The notes: generated from the letters alone by a model not told the origin. 64,000 bases of DNA from Lineus longissimus (GCF_910592395.1 NC_088320.1:6634001-6698000), one strand, 5' to 3'. Positions 48,401-60,121 are shown, counted from the first letter of the stretch. A program made the numbers and translations.

Positions 48401-49193
48401 GTCGGCATAGACGATTTTAACCCGAGAACGCTAAGACTAGACATCGTCGAGTTTTTACGACACAACCCAAGGATGTCAGATGGCACCGAATAATTCTCGT
48501 TTGTGAGTGGTGACAACAGTTGGGAGGAGTACCTGAGTCGAATGAGCAGCCAAGGTACATGGGGAGACCACTTAGTTCTGCGCGCTGCTTCAGAGATGTT
48601 GAAAATGCAAATTGTGGTATAAATTTCGAGCGTATCTGATCGTCCTGTGACCATCCACCCTTCTGCTGAAACCACTCAGTGCCCAAGACTCGTACTAGGA
48701 CACCTCTTTGAACTACATTACACGAGCCTTGAAGAGCCCAGCATCAGGCAGACAGTCCCAGTATCGGTGCTGCACACTTGAACCCAAATGATGCATTTAC
48801 AAACGAAAGTGTTTTTGAGAGTACCGAGAATACCTCAGATAATGTGCGTGGTTCCATAGACCTGCAGTCCCCAACAGTGTCGATGGGAAAACCCCATGAA
48901 GGACCCGATGACCCATCAGATACTTTACCTCTGGATGCTGAATGGCCTTTGGATGATGATGAAATAAGACAGGCTGTAAGAGCGGAAAGGGGTGAAAATT
49001 TAACGGAATGGGATGCTGTCCCAGAAAATCACTGGCTCTTTGGCATAACGGGTGCGAGCATGCTGTGGGCCAGAGATGCACAGACGATGCACACACTGGA
49101 AAAGGTCAATGGGCATTACGTTTTGAATGAAGAACTGATGGACGATTTTGATGCATTCCAGGAGAAAATGACACCAGAGATTCTCGAAAACGC
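45423..49193 (+). pseudogene. Integrase-OTU gene, unit 2
   Basis: Copy of 32671-36437 with the same exons and the same nonsense codon (46587-46589), so the inactivation predates the duplication. Additional damage is unit-specific: in the OTU part a TTA codon became TAA (48491-48493), and a TAA triplet is inserted near 48,620 (GTGGTATAAATT). The LINE insertion is shared, but its right target repeat has mutated to GGTGAGA. Confidence 0.8.
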
Positions 49194-49818
49194 TTCTGTT
49201 TCTGTTTCTGTTTCCGCTAACAGAGGAGTAACGGCGCTGGCTGCTGCTCGGGCCCTCCTCCCTCTATGATGCCTCTCAAAGTTCCTGCGGTTAGGACGCC
49301 TAGCTCACGTTGGTTAAATAACCACTTGTCCCGTCCTCTTTCGTGTCTCCTCCGTCCGTCTCCATACGTCCATCCTCTCTCGACGAGTCGCTCTGTCGAC
49401 CAGTAGGTGGTGGCTTCAGCTATCTCTTCCTCAATGAGGAGCGATTCAACGGTGGCGATGACGTCCGCCGGTGTCCACGTTAGTTCGCCGAAGGTTTCTG
49501 CCATCCCTGCGAGCTTGTCGGCCCTCTCGTTATACTTGATTCCAGCGTGACCTGGGATGTAGGTTACCGTAATCGCAGCAGAGATGGTGTCCAGGCAGTC
49601 CTTCCATTCGACTTGTACCTGGCCCTTTTCCACGCGGCTGACCAGGCTCAGGGAGTCATTAAGGATGGCAACCTTCTCACAAGGAGTAGAGTTGCGCTTC
49701 AGCCATACGAGAGCGTCACCGAATGCCTCACACTCCGATCGATAGCTGCTGGAACGTCCCTCCCTGGCAGTGGACCACTCGAAGTGTAGCTTATTGTCTC
49801 TCCAGACAGATCCAGCCC
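49194..49818 (-). mobile_element. Inverted LINE RNase H fragment, unit 2
   Basis: Copy of 36438-37062, with its RNase H frame unchanged. Confidence 0.85.
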
Positions 49819-50671
49819 AACGCTTCAAAGACAAGCTTCTTAACATTTGGCTTGCCAAATTTCGACCTTCCACAGCTTTTCCGGAAGACAGTGATTTTCT
49901 CCTAATGAACTTAACATCAACTAGAGAATTTGATGAGTGGAAGTGCTCCTATCTGATGTAGTTAATAACAACCGTAACATGTGTAGCTTTACTTTACTTT
50001 ACCGTGAACAAAGGTCTAGTTTTGTTTAGTAAATAGTCAACTAAACATATAATTAAACATGACATGTAATTTATTTAATCTAGGAGTGGTTAAGGAGACG
50101 TGACGATAGGTTTTCTTAGTTGGAAATGGGGTAACTGGCATATACTGGATATCATTTCGGGCGGAGTGTGTTAACACAACAACAGACAACAGACTGCGCA
50201 GTGTTTACTTTTCAAAAGCTAAGCCATCTGGATCATCAGTCTGATTTTAAATCGACAAATTATTCAAGTCAATTACCGCAAATTAATTGAAAATACATTT
50301 CGACTAAAGTGGTATATTAAGTCTCCGTGACATCTGGCAAAATCATGCTTATCTAGGCGAGACAAACTGATACCTGCCACTCGAAGTCAACTTCCGAGAC
50401 GAGCCGCATCACATTCTCCCACGGTAAGGAAATATATTTGTCGATTTGAAGGTGTTCGGGGCAAATTGCATGAAGTCGCTTGCTGTTGTCCAGGGTCCGT
50501 GCTAACTTGATGATACACCAGTCACTGGAAACACATGTTTATTTGATACTTACTTGGCACTCTTCAGCGTTCAGCAGCAAATTAGGCCGATTTCACGATT
50601 ACCGGGCTGATATATAGATTTCACATTTCTTAACTGCAGCGTGGCACGTTTCACTTGTCATTAGAGTGACA

Positions 50672-50707
50672 TCAAAAACACGTCACTTCAAAGTAATGTG
50701 TTTTTGA
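50672..50707 (+). promoter_or_regulatory. Conserved upstream hairpin (gene E)
   Basis: Same 10 bp inverted pair, 231 bp before the ATG, as in D. Confidence 0.4.
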
Positions 50708-50937
50708 AATAATGAGTGTTTTTGGTGACATGAAAAAAGAAACAAGACGTTTTCAAAGAGCGACCTATCAATTTTTGCACCTCCTTATAGTCATAATTTC
50801 TAAAAAAAGACAACTGATTTTGTTGGGGAGCACACCAGAGGCGGTTCGTTCTAACTCCAGTTATTTTTGAATAACCCATAACATACTCCGTTCTCCATAC
50901 CTGTTATAGCACTGACCTAGAACCAAGAGATATAGTC

Positions 50938-52791
50938 ATGGACCGCAAACAGATGATATCCGTTTTCCTTCTCGTGGTTCTGACCATCCACTCAGGTAGG
51001 ACAACATGAAAATCATCTAATTTCGCCTTTTAATTGTTTTGTTCAGATTTCAATAAATCTAAGCAAAGTGTCAAAATGATTAATTTCAATTATACTGTTT
51101 TCTCGTCCGCAAAAGGTTACTGAAGCCACTATATATTCATTATCGAATTGGTGAAAATAACAAAACGTTAGATTTGTCTGGTTTCATTGCATTTTTGCCA
51201 TTTAAAAAAAAATGTATTTCGAGCTGTTTCATTGAGGTTTCTATTGACATTTGAAGTTCTATTTACAACTCGGAACCGACAAACAACACTTGTAAACCCA
51301 TGATAAATTCTACTTGAAGATTATGCAAACTTTCCATTATTTTCTACCCATTTCAGTCGCTGCCGCCACGTGGCCGACCTTCCCAGGAGAAGAAGAAATT
51401 AGATCAAGCGTTTGCCAAAAAAATTTGAATTGTGCAAGCCATAACATTGTCACCCGCTTCGGCACATGCAAGGCTTTCTGCCTGGGAAGGAAGAGGTTCT
51501 GGCAGTATGTAGGAATGCGCATGCTTGTCGAAAATACCATTCTCTTAATTATAAGATTATTTGTTCAGATCTTCTTTAGTTTAGTTTTTCGAAGTACATC
51601 AACAATCCTGAATTTCAACAATTACAGCCTACAGGAGTCTCGTGTAGATTGTACACACATGAACACGAAGTTGAATGAGGTCTCAACTTAATAATGTCAG
51701 TATCGGCACGGTGTTTTAAGTTAGCGGCTTGGCTCGGACGGGGTAAAAAATTGCCACACACATTATTAGTTTAATAAACTTAACGTTTAGGCTTTATGGT
51801 TCTGACATCAAAGATGGCATAGATTATCATTCCACTTTCCACTTTAACTCCGATCTATCCTAAAACTTACTGAAGAACACCAGAGAGACTTCTTCTCGGA
51901 GGGAAGCAGTATTGCGATGTAATAACAGGCTGATTGGCTCGTCCAGAAGGGAGAGTGAGTTCATGATCAGGGTGGTCAACGTGGTGATACTTCAGACTGA
52001 GGAATCCACCTTAACACGTGATTCACCAGTACCAGCGGCGAGAAAGATTCATTGTTCTCATTTAATAACATATACAATGTCATGTAGATGTGTAGCTATT
52101 TTGCTGTTCAACATTGCGATTTCATTACAGGAAGTGTGGTAAGGACGGTTCGAAATCAAAGAGCAAGATCTGCAACGCTTACCTCGCACAAGCAGTGGAG
52201 AAAGTCGGCAAAGGTGAGATATTTTGTTTCGGGACATATACTCAACATTGGTGAATGAACTTTCAATTCTCGTCTTAATGTCACGATTGTGTTCAGGTGA
52301 CAAACTTCAAGCTTCACGCAATGCATTCCCAAGTCATCGTACCCAACATCAAAGCAACGATCGCTGCACGGAGGCTCACTTGAGAAGGAGAATTTCTAAC
52401 TGTAGCGTGAAAAGTAACTGGGTAGCTGACAGCTTGGTCATTTTGCTGTTGGTCATTTAACTTGTTGTCACTGTAATCGTCCCTGTAATTCCTAACTTAC
52501 TCCTATTTATAGTGCTTTGTGTGACCGTCTAAAGAGGTTAAGTAAATGTACGGCAAAATCTCACTTCTGAGGTAGAAAACAGAGTGAAAATTACTTGACA
52601 CGCTTCAAGATATGTTTGATAGCGTATTTAAGACTGAGCAATAAACCTTTACTATACTGTGACCTACATGTACGAGGTTGATGAATACAATGTCAGTAAT
52701 GCTGGTTCTTTGTCTTCTAGGTCTGATGAAGGTTTCCGATAAAGCCGTCTCTGCCATCATCGGACTTGCTAAGTCAGCGTTGGGAAAGTAG
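50938..52791 (+). CDS. Cytolysin-family secreted peptide gene E (complete, 4 exons)
   Basis: Exons 50938-50995, 51357-51504, 52131-52213 and 52721-52791 encode 119 residues. It is the tandem twin of D. I see only one amino-acid difference (Gly to Glu in the PGEE segment before the first cysteine) and one silent change in exon 2; exons 1, 3 and 4 match. All six cysteines, the amphipathic tail and the terminal Gly-Lys are intact. Family role as for D: secreted basic cytolysin. Because D and E share upstream sequence almost exactly, they are probably co-expressed and would be hard to tell apart in short-read data. Confidence 0.88.
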
Positions 52792-53511
52792 ACATGAACC
52801 CGATAACTATTTCGGTTAACTGTAGTTTCCTTCGGAAATAAACTAGTTGTCTGTAAATTGTCTTCGTTTTGCTTGATCATTGTTGGTACAGAGAGGGCAG
52901 ACAAAACCAGTCCAGACGTGTCTACTTTATTTCGATTTATAGTCAAACGTCCCGACTTCGAGCTCAAATTGTTTTGGCACAAATGCAGGGCCAAAAGGAG
53001 CGTCCCTGAAGCTCCTTGCAAACGAGCCGAACGATTTTTTTAGCAATGAAGTGCGTTGAAGGATAGTGATCGTGTCATTCTTACCGTTCTTTCAGAGGAC
53101 TGGTTTCCCCAAAAGGAATAACACGCCATTCAATGCCAATGGCAGTATGCATGAGATGCATCTAATTCATGTCGGTCCGAACCGAGTTCACACACCAGGT
53201 TAATAAGGAGACTGCTAACTGCATGTCCGCGCTTTAACTGGGACAACTTCTTTGGCGTTTGGTCATGTTACACGGTCGTGTTTACCAGCGTATCACTTTT
53301 GCTATTGATCGTAACTCACAAAATGAAGAACTTGGGTGGAACGCGTCAATAAGAATATACCCTTACGTGTAGCCAGAGGGGTCGGGGGTGCATTGGGGAT
53401 CTTGACCTTGAGCTGCGTTTTTCCTCTAGATTTACGATGAGTTCTAAAAAACTATCCCTCCCTGCAAATCCTGGCTACCGCAGTTGACCTATGATGCATA
53501 GTCAGATATCT

Positions 53512-53741
53512 TCTAGTGTAGTGGCTGGGACTCTAGACCAGCGGTCAGGAGATCCCTAATTCGATCCCCACTGTCGGCATGTGACTGTATGCAGGTATCA
53601 TTGTCTTACTTGCCTCTCTCTTCACCCATGTGTACAAATAGGTACTGGTCAGAAATGCCCAGATTGTAGCGCTCGTTGAGCAGCTCATCTGGACAGGTTT
53701 AAGGACAGACCGGGGTTAAAGTATAAAGTCGATATCAGACT
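53512..53741 (+). mobile_element. tRNA-derived SINE, unit 2
   Basis: Box A at 53514-53524; duplicated with the unit, not independently inserted. Confidence 0.7.
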
Positions 53742-54098
53742 ATCAACCCAAAACTATAACTTTTACAATATTTCAATCAGTATTACCGTACCTTGACATT
53801 ATAGAACTATACGAAAATACAGTAGAAGCCTAATATTCGGTTTCTGAATAACTAGATGGTTTGCAGGTGTCTTTTTTCTTCTTCCGGGTTGGCTTGTGAC
53901 CTTGTGACGCGCCAAACGCAAAAATGGATATTTGTTGGCTTATTGGACTTTCACATTGGTTGTGCCAGAGAACGTGATATGGAGACAATTCTAATCGATA
54001 GATCGTGTGATCAATCTATTGATGAACAGACTGATTTCGGATACTCATGCGGAAGTCGACTGTTAAGTCAAAAAAAATTGATATCAAAAGGATAATGG

Positions 54099-54368
54099 TT
54101 GGTCAAGGATCTAGGGTACGTCAGGATAATGCTACTCATATTATACAAAGGAAGAAACGGACTTGCCCCTGCTTACATGTCTGAGCACTTCCCATCCGTC
54201 GACCCCCGGCGATCCCTGAGGTCTGAAGACAACTGTCTCCCGAGGATCACCAGGTGTCATCCGGAGCAATATTACCTGTTAAATATTTTGGTTGAAAATG
54301 GGTTTTTTCAGCTTTTTTGCGCATTGCACGCGACCGCGACAAAAATCGTGCTACGGCGTAATGAGTAA
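54099..54368 (+). mobile_element. LINE C-terminal fragment, unit 2
   Basis: Copy of 41343-41612. Confidence 0.6.
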
Positions 54369-55316
54369 AGAGAGGTGCCCTGATTAGGGAGGTCAAATTG
54401 AATGGAAACAAACAAATTGAGACCAAAAATTGTGTCTATTAGGAATGTTGGCCTTAATAGAGAAGTGTCCGCTGAGAGAGGTTACTTTGTATATAGACGT
54501 GAAGGCAAATATAATAAGAAATACATGTATACCCAATGGATCCTGCATTGCAGCCATCTTTGTAGGGATTTCCAATACGCATCTGATGAACACAAAACTC
54601 AACTTCGAGGTTGTTGTGTCTGATTGTGCTATATTTCTCACTCACATTCTAATGAAATCTAATTTTGATTGCAATAGCACGACTGAATATAGAGCGCGCT
54701 GCATTCAACCTCTCCATGCGTGATTTAGGTTTGAATAGGTCTCACAAGCCAGTGCGGGAGGATCTCTCCAGCTGAACCAACGAGTAGGCCGAGGTCTAGG
54801 ATGCGAGGCATGTTCTGGAATCCTTCTCAGCTTAATCCTTTGTCCATAACTACTACAACCTATGCATTTTTAGATTTCTACAGACCTAGGGGAGACGTTT
54901 AGAGCACTTTCGATGGATTTTTATCTGATAGTCGCCAATAAGGGGCGTCACTTTTTGTACCACACGGATCCTTGAAATGGTGTGAAATTGGTCCAAAATA
55001 GGCCTGATGTGTGTCAAGTTCATCTGGTCATAGATTGGTGAATTAATATGTATGTCTTCGTATAAGGCAACAGCCATGTGATAGCCAGGGGAATAATCTT
55101 CTTAAATCCCAAATCAAAAAACATAGGGGTGTTGCGGCTTTTCATTGATCAAATTTGACTTGAAGTGAAACTATAGGAATTGACTGGCGCGCAACTATTG
55201 CCAGACTCGACAGGCAGGTTGAATGTGTTGGCAAGGTATCAGTTATGACTGCCGCACCCTACGCATTTTTAGGTTCGTAGAGACCCAGCAACGCATTTTA
55301 GAACAAAGATTCCTAA

Positions 55317-56686
55317 CTGTATTTTCTTTCCTTCAGAATAATTCATTTTCAAGTTTCAAATTTTTTTTGTCAGTAAGGCAAAACACGCCAAGGCTTTGTT
55401 TTCGTCCAGAATTTTTATGACCAGGACGCACGTTGTTACTCTCCAACACTATAATAGTGCCAACTCTGATGGACATGATTCCAACTTTTGCCAACTCTGA
55501 TGGAGATAGATAAGTATTCAGCCGCAAGATGTCTCTAGCGTGTGAACGGTTTGTTCCAACTCTAATATGCCAACTATACGAGAGTTTGCAATCAGTCTGA
55601 GTGATTTAAAAACGCCTAAGTAAGTCAGGATGATCGTTCGTCTTCTTATCTGCAAGGACGCAAAGATTTCCCATGATCCATTCAGGTGACTTCCTGAACA
55701 TCCTGAAGATATTGGGCGCAAAAAGAGTAACAATTTGATTGCAGCCATTGGTATTTTGGTGTTTGCGGGTTGTAAAATGGCGGAACAGGCATTTGACATG
55801 CATGTGCGTCGGCTGTATGATTTTCATGTTGATTTTTTCAGTGTAGAAAAAGTACATGGTGTCCTCCAAAGATTGTTTGACCGCCCTGCATCAGGACTTG
55901 TCCCTGCTTATTCATGTTTATTGACATTTGCTCATCATCTTTAGATATAGGTTATTGTGACAGATATTAGTAAGGATAAAACAATCGTTGATGAAGGATA
56001 TCTCAGTTGACAATTGACATTGAGATCCAAAGATCTTAGGTCCAACTACCCGTGACTAGTCAGATGATCGAGTCTTGGGGACACCCATTACCACAAATAT
56101 TACCAAATGAGGCAGGTTTTGCATTTCTAAACCTTTTAGTCAAAAAAGAGGCCTAACTTTGGACAGAAATAAGTAATTACGGTCTAATTGCACTTTAATT
56201 TGGCAAGCTAGCCTGTGGAAAAGGCACGACAATCTTTTGTGTCTCAAGGAGTTGGCTAACAAATTAGACCCTTATTAGTCTTTTTTCGAACAAAGCTATG
56301 GCCTAAAGTGTCTAGAAATGCAAAATTCGCCTCTTTTGGTGATATGACTGACGTAAAATGAATCCGTACAAATACATTAAAAAGCAAGAAAACCAAGTAT
56401 AAAAACATTAAGATCACTTACTATGTATTTTCTAATAGATACAGATAGCACAATTACTGACTACGATATATTTTCCTCAGAAAAATCTCTGGAATGATAG
56501 CCTTTGAACGAAATTGGAGGTTCTCATCAAAATTATCATGAAGTGTATCATCATGGTTCATGGCGTCATCAGTGCGTCCTGGTCGTAATAATTCTGGACG
56601 AAAACAAAGTCCTGGCGTGTTTTGCCTTACTGACAAAAAATATTTGAAACTTGAAAATGAATTAATCTGAAGGAAAACAAATACAG
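55317..56686. mobile_element. 1.4 kb element with inverted ends, unit 2
   Basis: Copy of 42561-43948. Small deletions relative to unit 1 occur near 55,850 (4 bp) and 56,573. Confidence 0.6.
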
Positions 56687-56786
56687 TTAGGAACCTTTTA
56701 CCTGTTGTTGTCAAATTTTTGTCCTGAGAGTTTCGAAATTTTCAGCGTGGTTCTGGCGTAAGATTCAGTCCTGGTGTAAAAAATCT

Positions 56787-58141
56787 GTCCTAAAAAATCC
56801 GCTTTGGCTTGCCATACTCGTCAGTATTGCTCAATTCAATTCAGTATTGCTCAATTCATCACTCTATTGTGATCCAATTGAACTGCTATGTTTTATGTAA
56901 ATGTTTTTGTTTTTTGAAAATGTTTCTCGGCTAGAGTTTGGAGGAGCAGGTTTTGTCGTGGAGTGTATGTTTGTCAGGGGCAGCAACAGCACTGTGGCAC
57001 ACCTGCTCTTTCAGTCTTCTTCCTATACGTAAATGAAAAATGTAAATGTACGTTTTATTCTCCTTATCAGGAGGTCAGTAAATTGTTAGTATTAGTACAT
57101 GTATTATTATTATTATTTTCAATAATATTCTATCGAATTGATGACCTCTACGCTACACACGACAAATCCATGCGTATATATCTAATAGGCATGCCTGGAG
57201 TACTGCTTCCTAAATAACGATGACGACAGATACCTGTTCATATTTATTCTTTGTAAAACACAAGTTACGTTACTTACATTTATACGAATTACATTTAATG
57301 ACTAACTCATCTTTCGAAAAGGAGAGGATTTTGTATTATTACTAATACAGTATGTATACAGTACATGATACGGTATTTCAATGTTACACTGCAACGAGTA
57401 TTATGTAAATGTTACATATAGATACATGTATGATGGATCAGAGTATGTAAATATTTCATAATGTACATGTAAGCACGGAATTCAGGCAGAATGTATGAAA
57501 TTCGGACATATTTATTAACCGGCCTGACAGCGCCATTCATTTCTCAATCAAGTGTGTGGAACATTTTCGTCTGAAATTCCACATATTTAGTACACGGCAA
57601 TATATCTAACCAATTTGACTCTCAATGTAAGAATCTCGAGCTTACAGAATACTTGTACAGAGTGTAGGAAAAAACGAATTGCGCAATCCTTGTTGGCCAA
57701 AGCCCGCATCAGTCATTTGACCTGATTGAATGCACGTGTAAGGTATGTACATGTATTGTATTACATTCAATAACTAAATCAATTTTACATATCCTGAATC
57801 CATTTGCGCGTTTTTTAGCTGCGATGGGACGCTCTGCCCAAGCGTTTGTGTGATAATTCACCATGTTGCAGGATTAGTGGGATGGAGAAGAATCATTAAA
57901 AGACAATCGCAGCGGCAGCTAACATTTGATTATCATGATGACCAAATAACCAACCTAACCTAGCGTAGTTTTCCTCGAGGCTTCCCAAGTTGGGTCAGAC
58001 AAGGTCTTTTCCCGCTCACTGAATGCGATATCAACCATAAAAATCTTTGAAAATAATTTTTGTATCAACAATTCCTTTTGAGAACCAAAAAATTGTGTAT
58101 AATATACTAAACCCTAGGTTTTCATCAAAGCAAAAGACATT
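56787..58141. other. Low-copy spacer before the TRIM gene
   Basis: AT-rich, with ATTATTATTATT near 57,100 and several ACATGTA motifs. I see no gene or repeat shared with the rest of the window. It includes the 3' untranslated region of the minus-strand TRIM gene. Confidence 0.4.
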
Positions 58142-60121
58142 TCATGCCGAAAGCTTTAGTACTTGAACCGTGTTATAGTGCCCGATAACCAGGCAGTCAC
58201 CATTTACAGAACACCTTGGAACATCGTTGGATCTGATATCTATATCATTTATATCTATTCGCTTCATTGACACAGTTTTATTGTCCAAGTCAATGTCAAG
58301 CTGATATAACCTGATCTCCCGCGGTGGTTCTCCTGTCATCCTCCCGACAATGAATATCTCCCCAAGACTACTTGAGCAAATATCATTGCAATGAAACCCA
58401 TCCACACCATGATGAACGGACAGAACTTCGTCTAGACTGTTATCATTCAGATGGTAGCATGAGACTGTGTCGGTCAAGTTGGTACATATTGTAATCACAC
58501 CAGTCATTCTACATAACGTAGGTCGGTAAACATGATCAACTTCAATGTCTTGAATAAGAACCCCTTCGTTGTCGGTCAGAATTATGTGGTGTTTCATGTT
58601 CGTGTCTTTATATGTTACCAGGAAGTGTCCCCGGTAAGCAACCTCCACAGACCACAATTTCTCTATTGCCACTTTCGGAAGCTTTACATCGATATCCCGT
58701 GTCGTTCCTGTCACAACATCGATGACTTTCAGGATTGGTGATACTCGGCGCAGGACAACCAGCTTGTCATGTCCCAATGCTGCTATGTATATGATAGCAA
58801 CATCATCTTTCGCAATTTCTTCTGGTGCCAGGTAGGGTAGATTCCACAGTAATATTCTGAAAGATCCAGCTGACCAGACAGCGCCAGCTATGCGTTCACT
58901 GGACATGCACGATACACCCCATACACTGAACCTACCCTCTGAAAACTTCAGCTCGATGCTTAGTGAAGCTGATGAAAACTGCCCCGCCGTCGCTACGTAC
59001 TCCTCACTCAGACCACCACCGGTTTTCATCCACTCCTGCAACGTCGCTACCCTATCAGTTTCTGATGCAACAGTGAGTTCCTGCAGTTCCGTCTTGGTCT
59101 TGGTGATCTCATCGTGGAGATTGTCTGTTAGGAGTTTTTCGGAAATCAACGCATCACTTTGCTCCATCCCTTCTCGTATGTCTTCTTGTATGGTAGTGGT
59201 ACTCCAGATGGCATCTTTTATTTCATCAGTATTCATTAGATGGTCCTTCGCAAGGTGGTTCAGAAACTGTTCTTCTAACTCCTGAATTCTCGTACTTTGG
59301 TAGGTATTTTCGTCTTTTTTCTGGTTCATCAGTTCCGTCTGCACACGGTGGTACTCAGCACACTCTGTGTAATAGGCAATGTTTTCTTCATACTTCTTTT
59401 TTCCGGCGGTGAAGTGTTCGACGGCGTTTTTTCTCGCATCGTCTATTTTATCATTTCTTGCTATCATCAGTCTCTCCAACTCAATAACCTGCTTGGTCAG
59501 TTGTCCTGTTTTCTGCTCTGCCTTTTTTGCAATAATTTCAATGTCTTCTTTATCAATCTTAATCACGTCTTTGTAGTCAACAACATCATGATCAATGCTG
59601 TTAGAATGTTTCCCAAAACACACTACGCATATAGCCCTACTGCAACTCTTACAAAACTGACTAAGGGGCTTGCCATGTAATTCGCATAACGATACGACAA
59701 CATGGTTTCCAGTCTTTGGGTGGTTCGCATGCTCCAGGCCGCAGTCCTTGCAGAGACTGATACTATCGCACTGAAGGCAAGCGAGGGACGAGCTGACTTT
59801 TTTATCGCTGTCTGCACAGAAAGTACACTTGTCCCATTTTATCTGGTTCAAACCTTTCCTGACATCATTGTACTTCCTGATAATATTTTCGAGAGTAAAG
59901 TTTTTGCCAAGTCCGCTTATTCCACTGGCCGGGACCGTGCACAACTCTCTGCATAGCGGACACAGGAACTCACCACACCTTGCCTTCTTCTCGATGTAGC
60001 GCCGCAAGCAGTTCATGCAAAAGGAATGATTGCAGCCCCCTGCGATCACCGGCTCTCGGTACTCTTCGCAGCAGATGGAACACTCAAGTTCTTTCAGGAG
60101 TGAACTATCATCGGTCGCCAT
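58142..60121 (-). CDS. TRIM-type RING, B-box, coiled-coil protein
   Basis: Single-exon 659-residue frame from ATG at 60121. RING finger residues 14-57 has the C3HC4 set Cys14, Cys17, Cys30, His32, Cys35, Cys38, Cys54, Cys57. B-box 1 spans about 99-140 and B-box 2 about 146-178 (Cys146, His149, Cys157, Cys160, Cys165, Cys168, His171, His178). A coiled-coil region rich in Glu, Lys and Leu follows to about 370. Residues about 390-659 are beta-rich repeats resembling a propeller (NHL-like), without a SPRY domain. TRIM proteins are cytoplasmic ubiquitin ligases; this layout resembles the TRIM2/3/45/56/71 groups, which are greatly expanded in molluscs, annelids and relatives. A donor on minus at 61361/61360 (AAAAG|GTAAGC) and an acceptor near 60136 suggest a non-coding 5' exon. 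Confidence 0.9.
   Translation of the reverse strand: MATDDSSLLKELECSICCEEYREPVIAGGCNHSFCMNCLRRYIEKKARCGEFLCPLCRELCTVPASGISGLGKNFTLENIIRKYNDVRKGLNQIKWDKCTFCADSDKKVSSSLACLQCDSISLCKDCGLEHANHPKTGNHVVVSLCELHGKPLSQFCKSCSRAICVVCFGKHSNSIDHDVVDYKDVIKIDKEDIEIIAKKAEQKTGQLTKQVIELERLMIARNDKIDDARKNAVEHFTAGKKKYEENIAYYTECAEYHRVQTELMNQKKDENTYQSTRIQELEEQFLNHLAKDHLMNTDEIKDAIWSTTTIQEDIREGMEQSDALISEKLLTDNLHDEITKTKTELQELTVASETDRVATLQEWMKTGGGLSEEYVATAGQFSSASLSIELKFSEGRFSVWGVSCMSSERIAGAVWSAGSFRILLWNLPYLAPEEIAKDDVAIIYIAALGHDKLVVLRRVSPILKVIDVVTGTTRDIDVKLPKVAIEKLWSVEVAYRGHFLVTYKDTNMKHHIILTDNEGVLIQDIEVDHVYRPTLCRMTGVITICTNLTDTVSCYHLNDNSLDEVLSVHHGVDGFHCNDICSSSLGEIFIVGRMTGEPPREIRLYQLDIDLDNKTVSMKRIDINDIDIRSNDVPRCSVNGDCLVIGHYNTVQVLKLSA

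Larger units (their letters stand above)
44049..56786 (+). repeat. Tandem duplication unit 2 (12.74 kb)
   Basis: Direct repeat of 31289-44048. At the junction, GGTGTAAACAAAATCT passes straight into TTGAAAACCG of the LINE. The right end is at GGTGTAAAAAATCT before unique sequence (GTCCTAAAAAATCC). Two bases (CT) are shared at the breakpoints, consistent with microhomology-mediated joining rather than transposition. Confidence 0.95.

Noticed and set aside
44049-56786. Unit 2 as an assembly duplicate of unit 1
   Set aside because: Many private substitutions, indels and stops distinguish the units and the junction is a clean sequence, though read coverage is needed for proof.
59297-59680. Plus-strand 127-codon frame
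   Set aside because: Antisense shadow of the TRIM coiled-coil region.
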